A DNA stretch of 26,480 nucleotides from CAYJLW01 sp964370965. GTDB lineage: Bacteria; Actinomycetota; Acidimicrobiia; UBA2766. The notes beneath the pieces were generated by a model. That model had not been told where the DNA came from, made no database searches, and saw only the letters and a list, made by a program, of their open reading frames with translations. The stretch is taken from NCBI GenBank assembly GCA_964370965.1, contig CAYJLW010000056.1, positions 1 to 26,480 of the forward strand, in the 5' to 3' direction. The position numbers and the translations under genes are program-made. Shown here one piece after another: positions 15,884-22,031 of the stretch (its first letter is position 1; the number at the start of each line of letters is the position of its first letter).

Positions 15884-17398
15884 CTAACGGAGCGATCTCA
15901 GGTCAGAGAGATTCACGACGCGTCCACAGATGAGGACGGCGGCGTAGGCCGGCAAGGACAGCCAAATCGCAACGGGAACAGGAGCAGCGTCAAAGACCTT
16001 CGCTGCGAGGCCGGCGAGTGCCGCGCCGGCCGACGATGCCAGGGCGAGTGCCAGCAGCGGCCCCAGAACGGGACGGAAGCCATCCGCAGGGTTGCCGCTC
16101 CAGAGGCTCGGGAGGCTGGCAAAGAGGTAACAGCTCCCGGCGACGAGTGTCGTCGCGATTCCGGCAGCCGTTCCCACGTTCCCGAACGCGGCTCCGATGC
16201 CGAGAACGCCAGGCACGACCACAACCAAGAGCACTCCCTTGTACTTGAGGACGATGTCGGCTCGATCGTCACCGAGGGCGATCGCTGTGCCCGGACCCGT
16301 GAGCGCGTGGAAGAGGAACCCAATGGAAAGCCACAGGATCATCGATCCCAAGCCGGAGCCAGCGGGGCCGACCCACCAGACGAGGAAACGAGAACCCCAC
16401 ACAACCAGGGCAGCGAACGCCGGCAGCGCCACCACGGCAGCGTACGTACCGGAGAGATGGTGCAGCCGCCGTATTCCCGCTCTGTCGCCTCGCAGTCGCA
16501 GTCTGGTCGTGGCGGGCATGAGAGGGGGAAGTAGCGGGAGGACCACGGCAGCGGCGAGTTGGGGCAGCCGCATGGCCAGGTCGAGACGCCCCGCCGCTGC
16601 CGCCCCGAAGGCGATCCCGGCCACGAGTCGGGGGAGTTGGAGCACAGCGAAGTCGGCGGATGCGATCAGCTGCGTTCGGAGGCCGAATGCAAGCACCGCC
16701 CGGAGTCGAACGTGGGCGTCGGCGTCACCCCTCGGCAGCCTGCGCAGGACCAGGGGCAGATAGAGGATCACCTGCGTCACGTACAGAGCTCCGAAGGACC
16801 CCACGACGACCCGCTCGGGTTCCCACCCCGCCCACCGGAGGATCAGGGCACAGGCGACAAACGGAACTTGGGACGCGACGAGTGCCGCGTTCAAAGATCC
16901 GAGCCGTTGCAGCCCCTGGAGAGCGGAACTGAGGACGATTCCGACGTTCGAGATCGCGTACAAGGGAATCGCACCTGCGAGGAGTACCCGCGCCCGCGAT
17001 CCCAGCTCCGGCGGCACCGCGAGCCAACCGGGGATGTGGGGCAGAAGCACCGCCACGAGCAATGCGAAGGCCGCCGACAGCACCGCGTAGACGACGAAGC
17101 TCGTCACCAAGATGCCCCGGGCCGCCCGCCGACTGTCGAGCTCGTGGGCCTCCGCCATGTGTTTCACGGTGGCCGTGGCCATGCCCAGGTCGAGAAGCCC
17201 CTGACTGCCGATCAACACCGTGGCCACAACCCACACTCCGTAGAGCCGAACGCCGAGCAGATGGAGGAAGACCGGGACGGTGACGAAGGACGCTGCCCTC
17301 CCGGCGGCGAGGCCCAGCACACCCGCCGCAGCACCCCGGGCCATGCGACGCCGGTAGCCGCTGTCGTTGCCGCCGGAACGGACTCCTTCCGCTGACAT
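15884..17398 (-). CDS. Wzx-type polysaccharide flippase (MOP superfamily)
   Basis: A 504-residue integral membrane protein with about twelve to fourteen hydrophobic segments. The first, GAAAGVLGLAAGRAASFVTV, leads to FLHLLGVRLYGVWVVATVLIG and DLGMATATVKHMAEAH, the pattern of Wzx/RfbX lipid-linked oligosaccharide flippases. It would move the undecaprenyl-linked repeat unit to the outer face of the membrane. The ATG at 17398 is chosen because GAAGGGA lies three bases upstream; the frame extends 41 codons further and a later ATG exists at 17344. It is monocistronic with a 290-base divergent upstream region. No TANNNT box is seen near the start on this strand. Confidence 0.87.
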   Translation of the reverse strand: MSAEGVRSGGNDSGYRRRMARGAAAGVLGLAAGRAASFVTVPVFLHLLGVRLYGVWVVATVLIGSQGLLDLGMATATVKHMAEAHELDSRRAARGILVTSFVVYAVLSAAFALLVAVLLPHIPGWLAVPPELGSRARVLLAGAIPLYAISNVGIVLSSALQGLQRLGSLNAALVASQVPFVACALILRWAGWEPERVVVGSFGALYVTQVILYLPLVLRRLPRGDADAHVRLRAVLAFGLRTQLIASADFAVLQLPRLVAGIAFGAAAAGRLDLAMRLPQLAAAVVLPLLPPLMPATTRLRLRGDRAGIRRLHHLSGTYAAVVALPAFAALVVWGSRFLVWWVGPAGSGLGSMILWLSIGFLFHALTGPGTAIALGDDRADIVLKYKGVLLVVVVPGVLGIGAAFGNVGTAAGIATTLVAGSCYLFASLPSLWSGNPADGFRPVLGPLLALALASSAGAALAGLAAKVFDAAPVPVAIWLSLPAYAAVLICGRVVNLSDLRSLR

Positions 17399-17550
17399 GG
17401 TTCCCTTCGTCCGGGCCCTGACGCCTCCGGGGATTGTGCCCCGTGTGCGGGCCCCTTGGACAGCCCCCGCCGTGGCGGGCTCCTTCCCCGGCGAAGCGAT
17501 GCTGTCGCTCGCCGGCTGCAAGGGACCGAGGTTCCGCCGGCTGGATGTGC

Positions 17551-17586
17551 CGGCGCGCCGAGCATCGGCGCGCCGAGCATCGGCGC
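17551..17586. repeat. 15-bp direct tandem duplication
   Basis: Bases 17551-17565 and 17566-17580 are identical, and the first six bases recur at 17581-17586. Each unit contains the palindrome GGCGCGCC. Confidence 0.85.
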
Positions 17587-17675
17587 TCTGTGCGTCGACG
17601 CTCGGGGTCAGGTGGGGTCATGCGCGTGAGGCAGACTCCTGACTTCCGGCCGGTGAGGGTATCCCGGAACTTGGC

Positions 17676-17681
17676 TATGGT
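17676..17681 (+). promoter_or_regulatory. Candidate leaderless -10 box of the MazEF-like operon
   Basis: TATGGT lies seven bases before the ATG at 17689, so transcription should begin at the start codon. It lies directly beside the palindrome at 17684-17695. Confidence 0.55.
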
Positions 17682-17683
17682 AT

Positions 17684-17695
17684 GTGGCATGCCAC
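17684..17695. promoter_or_regulatory. Probable autoregulatory operator over the antitoxin start codon
   Basis: GTGGCATGCCAC is a perfect 12-bp palindrome centred on the ATG at 17689-17691, three bases after the -10 box. Antitoxins of ribbon-helix-helix type commonly bind such palindromes to repress their own operon, so this is a good operator candidate. The palindrome is seen; the binding is inferred. Confidence 0.55.
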
Positions 17696-17967
17696 GTGTG
17701 CGGATATCGACCACGGTGGACGCGAGTCGCCTCGCGGATGCCCAGCATCTCTTGGACCTGCCTCCGAGCAGGCTGCTCGACCGAGCGCTGGCTGCGCTCT
17801 GCCGGGAGGTCGAGAGCGAGCGAGAGGCGGCAGCACTGGCTGCCCACCCCTACGAGGAGGACCCCGACCTGGCTTGGGACGCACCTCCGGGGCCGATCCT
17901 GCCCTACGAAGGAGAGGTGCCCCCGGAGGTCCTCCGCCTGGCCCGCGAGTCGCGCCGGCGTCGCTGA
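17689..17967 (+). CDS. Antitoxin, probable ribbon-helix-helix type (MazE-like partner)
   Basis: A 92-residue protein. The N-terminus MPRVRISTTVDASRLADAQH could form the beta-strand and first helix of a ribbon-helix-helix fold, followed by SRLLDRALAALCREVESERE (27-46). The C-terminal part, from about 50, is acidic and Pro-rich (YEEDPDLAWDAPPGP) before a basic tail RLARESRRRR, as expected for a disordered toxin-wrapping segment. It should neutralise the MazF-like ribonuclease encoded next; its stop and the toxin ATG share one base. The start is fixed by the TATGGT box seven bases upstream and by the palindrome spanning the ATG. I recognise the arrangement rather than the exact family. Confidence 0.7.
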   Translation: MPRVRISTTVDASRLADAQHLLDLPPSRLLDRALAALCREVESEREAAALAAHPYEEDPDLAWDAPPGPILPYEGEVPPEVLRLARESRRRR

Positions 17968-18284
17968 TGAAGGGGGTCAGCCACAGACAAGTCTGGTGGG
18001 CAGACCTCGACAAGGTCCGCCCGGTTGTCGTTCTCACTCGGGCATCAGTGGCCCCGCGGCTGAGGCGCGTGCTCGTGGCTCCCGTCACCACCACCGTCCG
18101 GGGGCTGTCCACCGAGGTCCGCCTCGGTGACGCCGAGGGAGTGCGGGAGGGATCCGTGGCGAGCCTGGACAACGCGCAGCAGCTTCCACTGGAGCTCCTC
18201 GTGGCCAGAGCGGGCACCGTGTCGCAACAACGGTGGGAGGAGTTCTGTCACGCGATGGCCCGAGTGCTGGCCTGCTGGGTGTAG
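17967..18284 (+). CDS. MazF/PemK-family endoribonuclease toxin
   Basis: A 105-residue toxin. QVWWADLDKVRPVVVLTRASV (8-28) gives the first strands, with R18 in the conserved RP pair; VLVAPVTTTVRGLSTEVRL (35-53) gives the second conserved stretch with T41; SVASLDNAQQLP (63-74) carries the usual LDN. The loop between the first two strands is shorter than in E. coli MazF and lacks its G-S-E-Q part, as in some actinobacterial MazF proteins such as mycobacterial MazF-mt9. Family members cleave RNA at short sequences and halt translation. The ATG shares one base with the antitoxin stop (TGATG), so the two are coupled. The cleavage target cannot be predicted. Confidence 0.8.
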   Translation: MKGVSHRQVWWADLDKVRPVVVLTRASVAPRLRRVLVAPVTTTVRGLSTEVRLGDAEGVREGSVASLDNAQQLPLELLVARAGTVSQQRWEEFCHAMARVLACWV

Positions 18285-18481
18285 GCGGATCCGGGCTCCA
18301 GGAGATCGGCGTCACGATGTCGCCATGAGGACGAGTGACGCTCGCCCGCAACGGCCGCTCTCGCGTCCTCGGGCGCTTTCCGATCGAGGCGGTCATCGGC
18401 GCAACTCGCGGAGCACGACCGACTCTGCGCCACTCGCCGACAGCGACATCCGCCCTTCGTCGCCCCGGACGCACCCTCCCC
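18285..18481. other. 197-base convergent gap, nothing recognised
   Basis: The stretch separates the ends of the MazF-like and NifU-domain genes. I see no open frame with a plausible start, no strong hairpin with a T-tract and no repeat. Confidence 0.5.
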
Positions 18482-18769
18482 CTACACCGAGAGGACTTCG
18501 TTGACCTCGGGGACGCGGTCCTTGATGATGCGTTCCACGCCGGCCTTGAGGGTGGCGACGGAGGCGGGGCAGCCCACGCAGGCGCCGGCGAGAGCGACTT
18601 GGACGTTGAGGTCGTCGTCGATGGCCACGAGGGAGATGTCGCCGCCGTCCATCTGCAGGGCGGGCCGGATGAGCTCTATCACCTCGGTCACCTGCGCCTC
18701 GAGCGCGCCCCGGTCGGCGGTGGCGGTGGCGGGTCGGTCGTCTCGCGGCACGTCGGACGGGTCGTCCAC
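18482..18769 (-). CDS. NifU C-terminal-domain protein (Fe-S cluster scaffold/carrier)
   Basis: A 95-residue protein that is essentially one NifU C-terminal (Nfu) domain after a short Asp/Pro-rich lead of about 18 residues. LEAQVTEVIELIRPALQMDGGD (23-44) and the cluster-binding ACVGCPAS (63-70) with C64 and C67 are diagnostic. Nfu proteins bind a [4Fe-4S] cluster between two monomers and deliver it to target enzymes in the cytoplasm. The GTG at 18769 is chosen because GAAGGGA lies five bases upstream on its strand; the frame stays open further but enters the neighbouring promoter region. Its neighbours are toxin-antitoxin genes, so the context adds no functional hint; it is monocistronic. Confidence 0.88.
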   Translation of the reverse strand: MDDPSDVPRDDRPATATADRGALEAQVTEVIELIRPALQMDGGDISLVAIDDDLNVQVALAGACVGCPASVATLKAGVERIIKDRVPEVNEVLSV

Positions 18770-18797
18770 GGGGTTCCCTTCGGTGAGGACTGGCCCA

Positions 18798-18803
18798 AGG
18801 CTA
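18798..18803 (-). promoter_or_regulatory. Candidate -10 box of the NifU-domain gene
   Basis: On the minus strand TAGCCT lies 28 bases before the GTG at 18769, giving a leader of about 20 bases that holds the GAAGGGA ribosome binding site. Confidence 0.4.
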
Positions 18804-18901
18804 ATCCGTGATCGCGCGACTGCACCACGGCTTGGCCACCGAGGCCCCGGGGCTGACGGGGACCCGCCGGCGGAGACGACCACGATCCGCCGGCACGCCC
18901 G

Positions 18902-18907
18902 TATCAT
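18902..18907 (+). promoter_or_regulatory. Candidate leaderless -10 box of the MntA-HepT operon
   Basis: TATCAT lies exactly six bases before the ATG at 18914, with no Shine-Dalgarno in between, consistent with a leaderless transcript. Confidence 0.55.
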
Positions 18908-18913
18908 CCCGTC

Positions 18914-19390
18914 ATGACCCGCGCCGACACGGACAAGGACGGGGCACCGTCGGAGGTTGCAGCCGAGGGACGCAGCCGCCTACCGGGCGACGTCGCCGCC
19001 GCCTGTCGGGACGTGCTCGGCGGGTCCCCGGTGCTGGCGGCCTGGCTGTTCGGCTCACACGCCGCAGGCGGGGCCACCGGAGCGAGCGACGTCGACGTGG
19101 CCCTGGCCCGGGGAGAGGATCCCTCGCCCCCGGACCACGACCCGGGTCTCGCCGCCGAGGTCGCCTACGACCTCACGAGGCGCCTCGGCCGAGAGGCGGA
19201 CGTCGTGGTCCTCGACGACTCCCCTCTCTGGCTCGTCGGCCGGGTCCTGACGGGCGGGCGGCTCGTGTACGACCCCCGGCCCCCCGAACGCGCCGGATGG
19301 GAGTCGCTCATGCTGCGCATGTTCGCCGACTTCGACGTGCACGACAGGCGGTTCGTGGCGGCGTCCATTCGGCGGATGGCCGATGCCTGA
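18914..19390 (+). CDS. mntA: MntA-type minimal nucleotidyltransferase antitoxin
   Basis: A 158-residue protein of the MNT family. The signature GSX10DXD is exact: G47-S48, then ten residues, then D59-V60-D61 in LFGSHAAGGATGASDVDVAL. A third acidic residue for metal binding is probably in ADVVVLDDSP (95-104). In the described MntA-HepT (type VII) systems this enzyme adds AMP groups to a tyrosine of the HEPN toxin and thereby silences it. A 40-residue N-terminal lead precedes the domain. The last eight bases overlap the start of the toxin gene (19383-19390), so the two are coupled. The ATG is supported by the leaderless box six bases upstream. The mode of neutralisation is inferred from the family. 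Confidence 0.85.
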   Translation: MTRADTDKDGAPSEVAAEGRSRLPGDVAAACRDVLGGSPVLAAWLFGSHAAGGATGASDVDVALARGEDPSPPDHDPGLAAEVAYDLTRRLGREADVVVLDDSPLWLVGRVLTGGRLVYDPRPPERAGWESLMLRMFADFDVHDRRFVAASIRRMADA

Positions 19391-19811
19391 CCTGAGCCGC
19401 GTCCAGACCCTCCTCGAGCGCGTCGAGGAAGCGGAGCGGCGCCTGCACGCCCTTCGCGACAGGATCGACGAGGTCCGTGGCGACCCCGGGCTCCGCAGCG
19501 GCGTCAAGTACGACATGGTCGTCGGTGCCGAGGCGTGCATCGACCTCGCAGAACACGTAGTCGCCCTCAGCGGATGGCCCCGGCCGGGCACGTACGCGGA
19601 GGCCTTCGCAGCCCTCTCCGAGCACGGCGTACTGGACGAGGTCCTTGCACGGGACCTGAGCGATCTGGCGAGGTTCCGCAACCTCCTCGTGCACGGGTAC
19701 GCATCCGTGGACGAGGAGCGCGTCCTCGATCTCCTCCAGACGAGGCTCGGGGACTTCCAGCGGTTTCGTCGTTCCGTGGCGCGCTGGGCCTCCGCCGGCG
19801 AATCGCTCTGA
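19383..19811 (+). CDS. hepT: HepT-type HEPN ribonuclease toxin (DUF86)
   Basis: A 142-residue all-helical HEPN protein. The ribonuclease motif RX4HXY is present as R99-N-L-L-V-H104-G-Y106, inside DLARFRNLLVHGY. YDMVVGAEACIDLAEHVVA (43-61) is the conserved helix of DUF86 proteins. HepT toxins cleave RNA (tRNA 3' ends in one studied system) as dimers, and the motif tyrosine is the AMPylation site used by MntA. All key residues are intact, so the toxin should be active. The start ATG lies inside the mntA end by eight bases. It converges on the SpoIID-type gene with 71 bases between. Confidence 0.88.
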   Translation: MPDLSRVQTLLERVEEAERRLHALRDRIDEVRGDPGLRSGVKYDMVVGAEACIDLAEHVVALSGWPRPGTYAEAFAALSEHGVLDEVLARDLSDLARFRNLLVHGYASVDEERVLDLLQTRLGDFQRFRRSVARWASAGESL

Positions 19812-19840
19812 GGCAGCCCACGTCGGGGCATCGGTCCGCG

Positions 19841-19862
19841 CCGGTGTGCCTGTCGCACACGG
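19841..19862. terminator. Hairpin between convergent hepT and SpoIID-type genes
   Basis: GTGTGC (19844-19849) pairs with GCACAC (19855-19860) around a five-base loop; the stem extends by CC/GG if G19843 is bulged. It lies midway between two convergent stops and may end both transcripts. There is no T-run. Confidence 0.35.
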
Positions 19863-19882
19863 TCACGGGCGCCGCCGACCCC

Positions 19883-21514
19883 TTAGCAGTGGGCGGAGCG
19901 CCTCGGGCGGCGCCGGCGTGCCCGGAGGGACCCGACGAGGAGGACGCCGCCCACGACCACGGCCCCGAGGAGGCCCCGGGCGCTGGGGCCGGCGACGGCC
20001 TTGTCGACACCGACGCCGAGGGGGCGACTGCGGACGCGGCGCTCGCCGTCGTCGGCTTCCACCCGGATGGTGTACGAGCCGGGGCTCCGCCCCGGGATCT
20101 GCAGCCGGTGCACACCGGCGTCGAGCACCCCGGGGCCGGCGACCGCCCGACCGCCGCTGAGGATGACCGTCACCTTCGCCGGCTTCGAGAGCACGAACTC
20201 GACCGGGATCCGCTTCCCCGAGAGCGCCCGCAGCGGCACCGTGAAGCCGGTGACGGCGAGCTGGCCGGCCGCCCCGGCCGGACCGGACAGCTTCAGGACG
20301 CTCCCGGTGTCCGGGGTCACACGCCACGTGGAGAGGGCGTTCGGGACGACGAGGGCGCCGGCGGCGTCCTCGATGCGGAACTCCCCCGACGCCCCGATCG
20401 TCACGGAGGCGGCGTCGGTGCGCACCGACACCCGGAGGCGATCGGGCTCCTCGACGCTCACCGGCTCGAGGCCGCCGTAGTAGCGGGAGAGGATGCGCCG
20501 GGCACTCCAGCCCCGCCGGGCGAGAGCCCGCGCCCCGTACTGCGACATGCCCACGCCATGGCCGAAGCCACGCCCCCGGACGGTGACCTTGCCGTCCGCC
20601 GGGTCGACGTCGACGCGGAAACGGTTGGAGGGCAGCGTGAGGGGCATGCGACGGCCGTCGGCGACCCTGCCCGGGTAGCGGTCGGGGAAGAGCCGGGGCG
20701 CCCGCTCGTTCACGTCCGACCCGAACGCCCGGGCCCCGAGGCGGGTCTCGACGTCACCCACGGACACGACGACGAAGTCGGGTCCCGAGCCGGCGCGGGT
20801 GTCCTCGAAGCGCACGTCAGTGGGCGTCCCCTCCAACCCCATCCCGGCGGACACGAGGATGCGCCCGAGGTCCTCCAGGGTGAACGTGGCCGTCCAGCGG
20901 TGCAGAGGGGCGTCATCCTCCCCGGGGGAGCGGACGCCGCGCAGGTACGGGAGGTCGTCCCCGAAGACGTCGGAGTTGTCCTCCGTGCGCCCCCCGGACG
21001 CGGAGTGGTAGCGGGCGAGGACGGGCCGGCCCCCGCTCGTGAGAACCATGCCGCGTGTGGCGTCCACGGCCTGCACCCAGCGCCGCCGTTCCCCGGTGTC
21101 CTCAGCGCCGGCGCCGCGGTACACCTGGCAGGCCTGGGTGCCGCAGATGTCGGCGTCTCCGGGGCCGGCGGGCCGGTCGCGCTCGGCCACGTAGCGGGCG
21201 GCGTAGGTGCGGGCGGCGATCGCCTGGGCCTCCAGGGCCGCCTTCGGCCAGTCGTCGGGCATCTCGGCGACCCCCTTCACGTAGTCCTCGAGGCCGACGT
21301 GGTCCACGACGAAGAGTCCGTCGCGGCGGGCCTCCACCTCGACGGTCCCCCGGTATCCGGCGCCGTCGACGCGCAGCACGGACCCCTTCCCGGGGACGAA
21401 GCGCAACGGCCCCTCCGCCAGCAGTTCAGGGCCCTCCCGGGGGGCGGCGGCCGCCGGGGAGAGCGGGGCGGCGAGCAAGGCGACGGCTGCAGCGGTCAGG
21501 AGGCGGGCGAGCAC
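19883..21514 (-). CDS. Secreted SpoIID/LytB-domain protein, probable peptidoglycan-active
   Basis: A 543-residue exported protein. Residues 1-24 form a signal peptide (LLTAAAVALLAAPLSPAAAA). The SpoIID domain follows: VGLEDYVKGVAEMP (73-86), in which E84 matches the catalytic Glu of SpoIID lytic transglycosylase; KAALEAQAIAARTYAARY (91-108); CGTQACQVYRG (124-134) with two Cys that may pair; and YHSASGGRTEDN (169-180). GRGFGHGVGMSQYGARAL (314-331) completes the family. The C-terminal part from about 350 looks like two beta-sandwich repeats, then a membrane segment near 512-530 and an Arg-rich end. This suggests an envelope-anchored enzyme cutting or remodelling glycan strands, in an organism with no visible sporulation genes here. 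GTG start: a TATCGT box lies six bases upstream. Confidence 0.87.
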   Translation of the reverse strand: MLARLLTAAAVALLAAPLSPAAAAPREGPELLAEGPLRFVPGKGSVLRVDGAGYRGTVEVEARRDGLFVVDHVGLEDYVKGVAEMPDDWPKAALEAQAIAARTYAARYVAERDRPAGPGDADICGTQACQVYRGAGAEDTGERRRWVQAVDATRGMVLTSGGRPVLARYHSASGGRTEDNSDVFGDDLPYLRGVRSPGEDDAPLHRWTATFTLEDLGRILVSAGMGLEGTPTDVRFEDTRAGSGPDFVVVSVGDVETRLGARAFGSDVNERAPRLFPDRYPGRVADGRRMPLTLPSNRFRVDVDPADGKVTVRGRGFGHGVGMSQYGARALARRGWSARRILSRYYGGLEPVSVEEPDRLRVSVRTDAASVTIGASGEFRIEDAAGALVVPNALSTWRVTPDTGSVLKLSGPAGAAGQLAVTGFTVPLRALSGKRIPVEFVLSKPAKVTVILSGGRAVAGPGVLDAGVHRLQIPGRSPGSYTIRVEADDGERRVRSRPLGVGVDKAVAGPSARGLLGAVVVGGVLLVGSLRARRRRPRRSAHC

Positions 21515-21520
21515 GCCCCC

Positions 21521-21526
21521 ACGATA
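21521..21526 (-). promoter_or_regulatory. Candidate leaderless -10 box of the SpoIID-type gene
   Basis: On the minus strand TATCGT lies exactly six bases before the GTG at 21514. The gene therefore probably has its own promoter inside the 36-base gap after the heptad-repeat gene. Confidence 0.55.
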
Positions 21527-21550
21527 GGAGCGCCCGGTCCAGACCCTGGG

Positions 21551-21979
21551 TCAGCGGTCGTCGAGCCGACGCAGGATCTCCTCGAGCAGCCGGGTGTGAT
21601 CGGCGAGGATGCGGCCCTGGTCGGCCAGAACCTGCCCCTGCGCCTCGAACATCCGGGTGTGGTCGGCCAGGATGCCGCCGTGGTCGGCGAGGATGCCGCC
21701 GTGGTCGGCGAGGATGCGGCTGTGGTCGGCGAGGATGCGGCCGTGGTCGGCGAGGATGCGGCCGTGGTCGGCGACATCGCGTCTCAACGAGACCAGGATC
21801 TCCCGATGCGAGGCCAGCTCACCCCGGACCTCGCCGACCTGACGGTTGAGGGAGACCAGGAGGACGTCCGTGGGGGCACCGATCATCTCGAGCATCTCGC
21901 GCCACATCGCCGAGTGCTGGTCTGCGATCTCGTCGCGCACTATGTCGCGGACGCGGCTTTCGTCGAGCGGGTCGGTCAT
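21551..21979 (-). CDS. Small heptad-repeat (coiled-coil) protein of unknown function
   Basis: A 142-residue protein with no domain I recognise. The first 60 residues are a charged, helical region (MTDPLDESRVRDIVRDEIAD). From about 62 to 134 the sequence is built of seven-residue repeats of the form ILADHGR: five near-perfect copies, then a degenerate one (MFEAQGQ) and two further copies. Hydrophobic Ile/Leu recur every seven residues with an Ala, so a long helix or coiled coil is likely; the absence of prolines and signal peptide fits a cytoplasmic oligomer. The repeats are encoded by 21-base units that are almost identical at DNA level, so the copy number may vary. The ATG is supported by a TATCGT box eight bases upstream. 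It lies between murA and the SpoIID-type gene. Confidence 0.75.
   Translation of the reverse strand: MTDPLDESRVRDIVRDEIADQHSAMWREMLEMIGAPTDVLLVSLNRQVGEVRGELASHREILVSLRRDVADHGRILADHGRILADHSRILADHGGILADHGGILADHTRMFEAQGQVLADQGRILADHTRLLEEILRRLDDR
21596..21763. repeat. 21-bp tandem repeat encoding the heptads
   Basis: Eight 21-base units lie in register. The five from 21659 to 21763 differ from each other at only a few positions; those at 21596-21616 and 21617-21637 are more diverged, and 21638-21658 is the most degenerate. A partial ninth begins at 21764. The length is a multiple of three, so expansion or loss keeps the reading frame. Confidence 0.9.
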
Positions 21980-21987
21980 CGCCTCGG

Positions 21988-21993
21988 ACGATA
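21988..21993 (-). promoter_or_regulatory. Candidate -10 box of the heptad-repeat gene
   Basis: On the minus strand TATCGT lies eight bases before the ATG at 21979, in the 52-base gap after murA. GAGG stands two bases before the ATG, too close for a standard ribosome binding site. Confidence 0.45.
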
Positions 21994-22031
21994 TCACTCC
22001 CCGCGGTCGGTGAACACGGCACACGCCCAGC

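Larger units (their letters stand above)
17399..17688. promoter_or_regulatory. 290-base divergent region between flippase and MazEF-like genes
   Basis: No gene is visible. From 17399 to 17659 I find no TA dinucleotide, so any TANNNT promoter for the flippase must lie near 17656-17661 (TACCCT on the minus strand) and would give a leader of some 250 bases. The stretch has small inverted repeats, for example CCCGCC (17466-17471) with GGCGGG (17474-17479), and the 15-bp duplication at 17551-17580. Confidence 0.4.

Noticed and set aside
17551..17586. Insertion-sequence footprint or attachment site
   Set aside because: A 15-bp tandem duplication alone, with no integrase, transposase or tRNA nearby, is better explained by replication slippage.
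21596..21763. CRISPR-like array
   Set aside because: The 21-base units are contiguous without spacers and encode heptads in a sensible reading frame.
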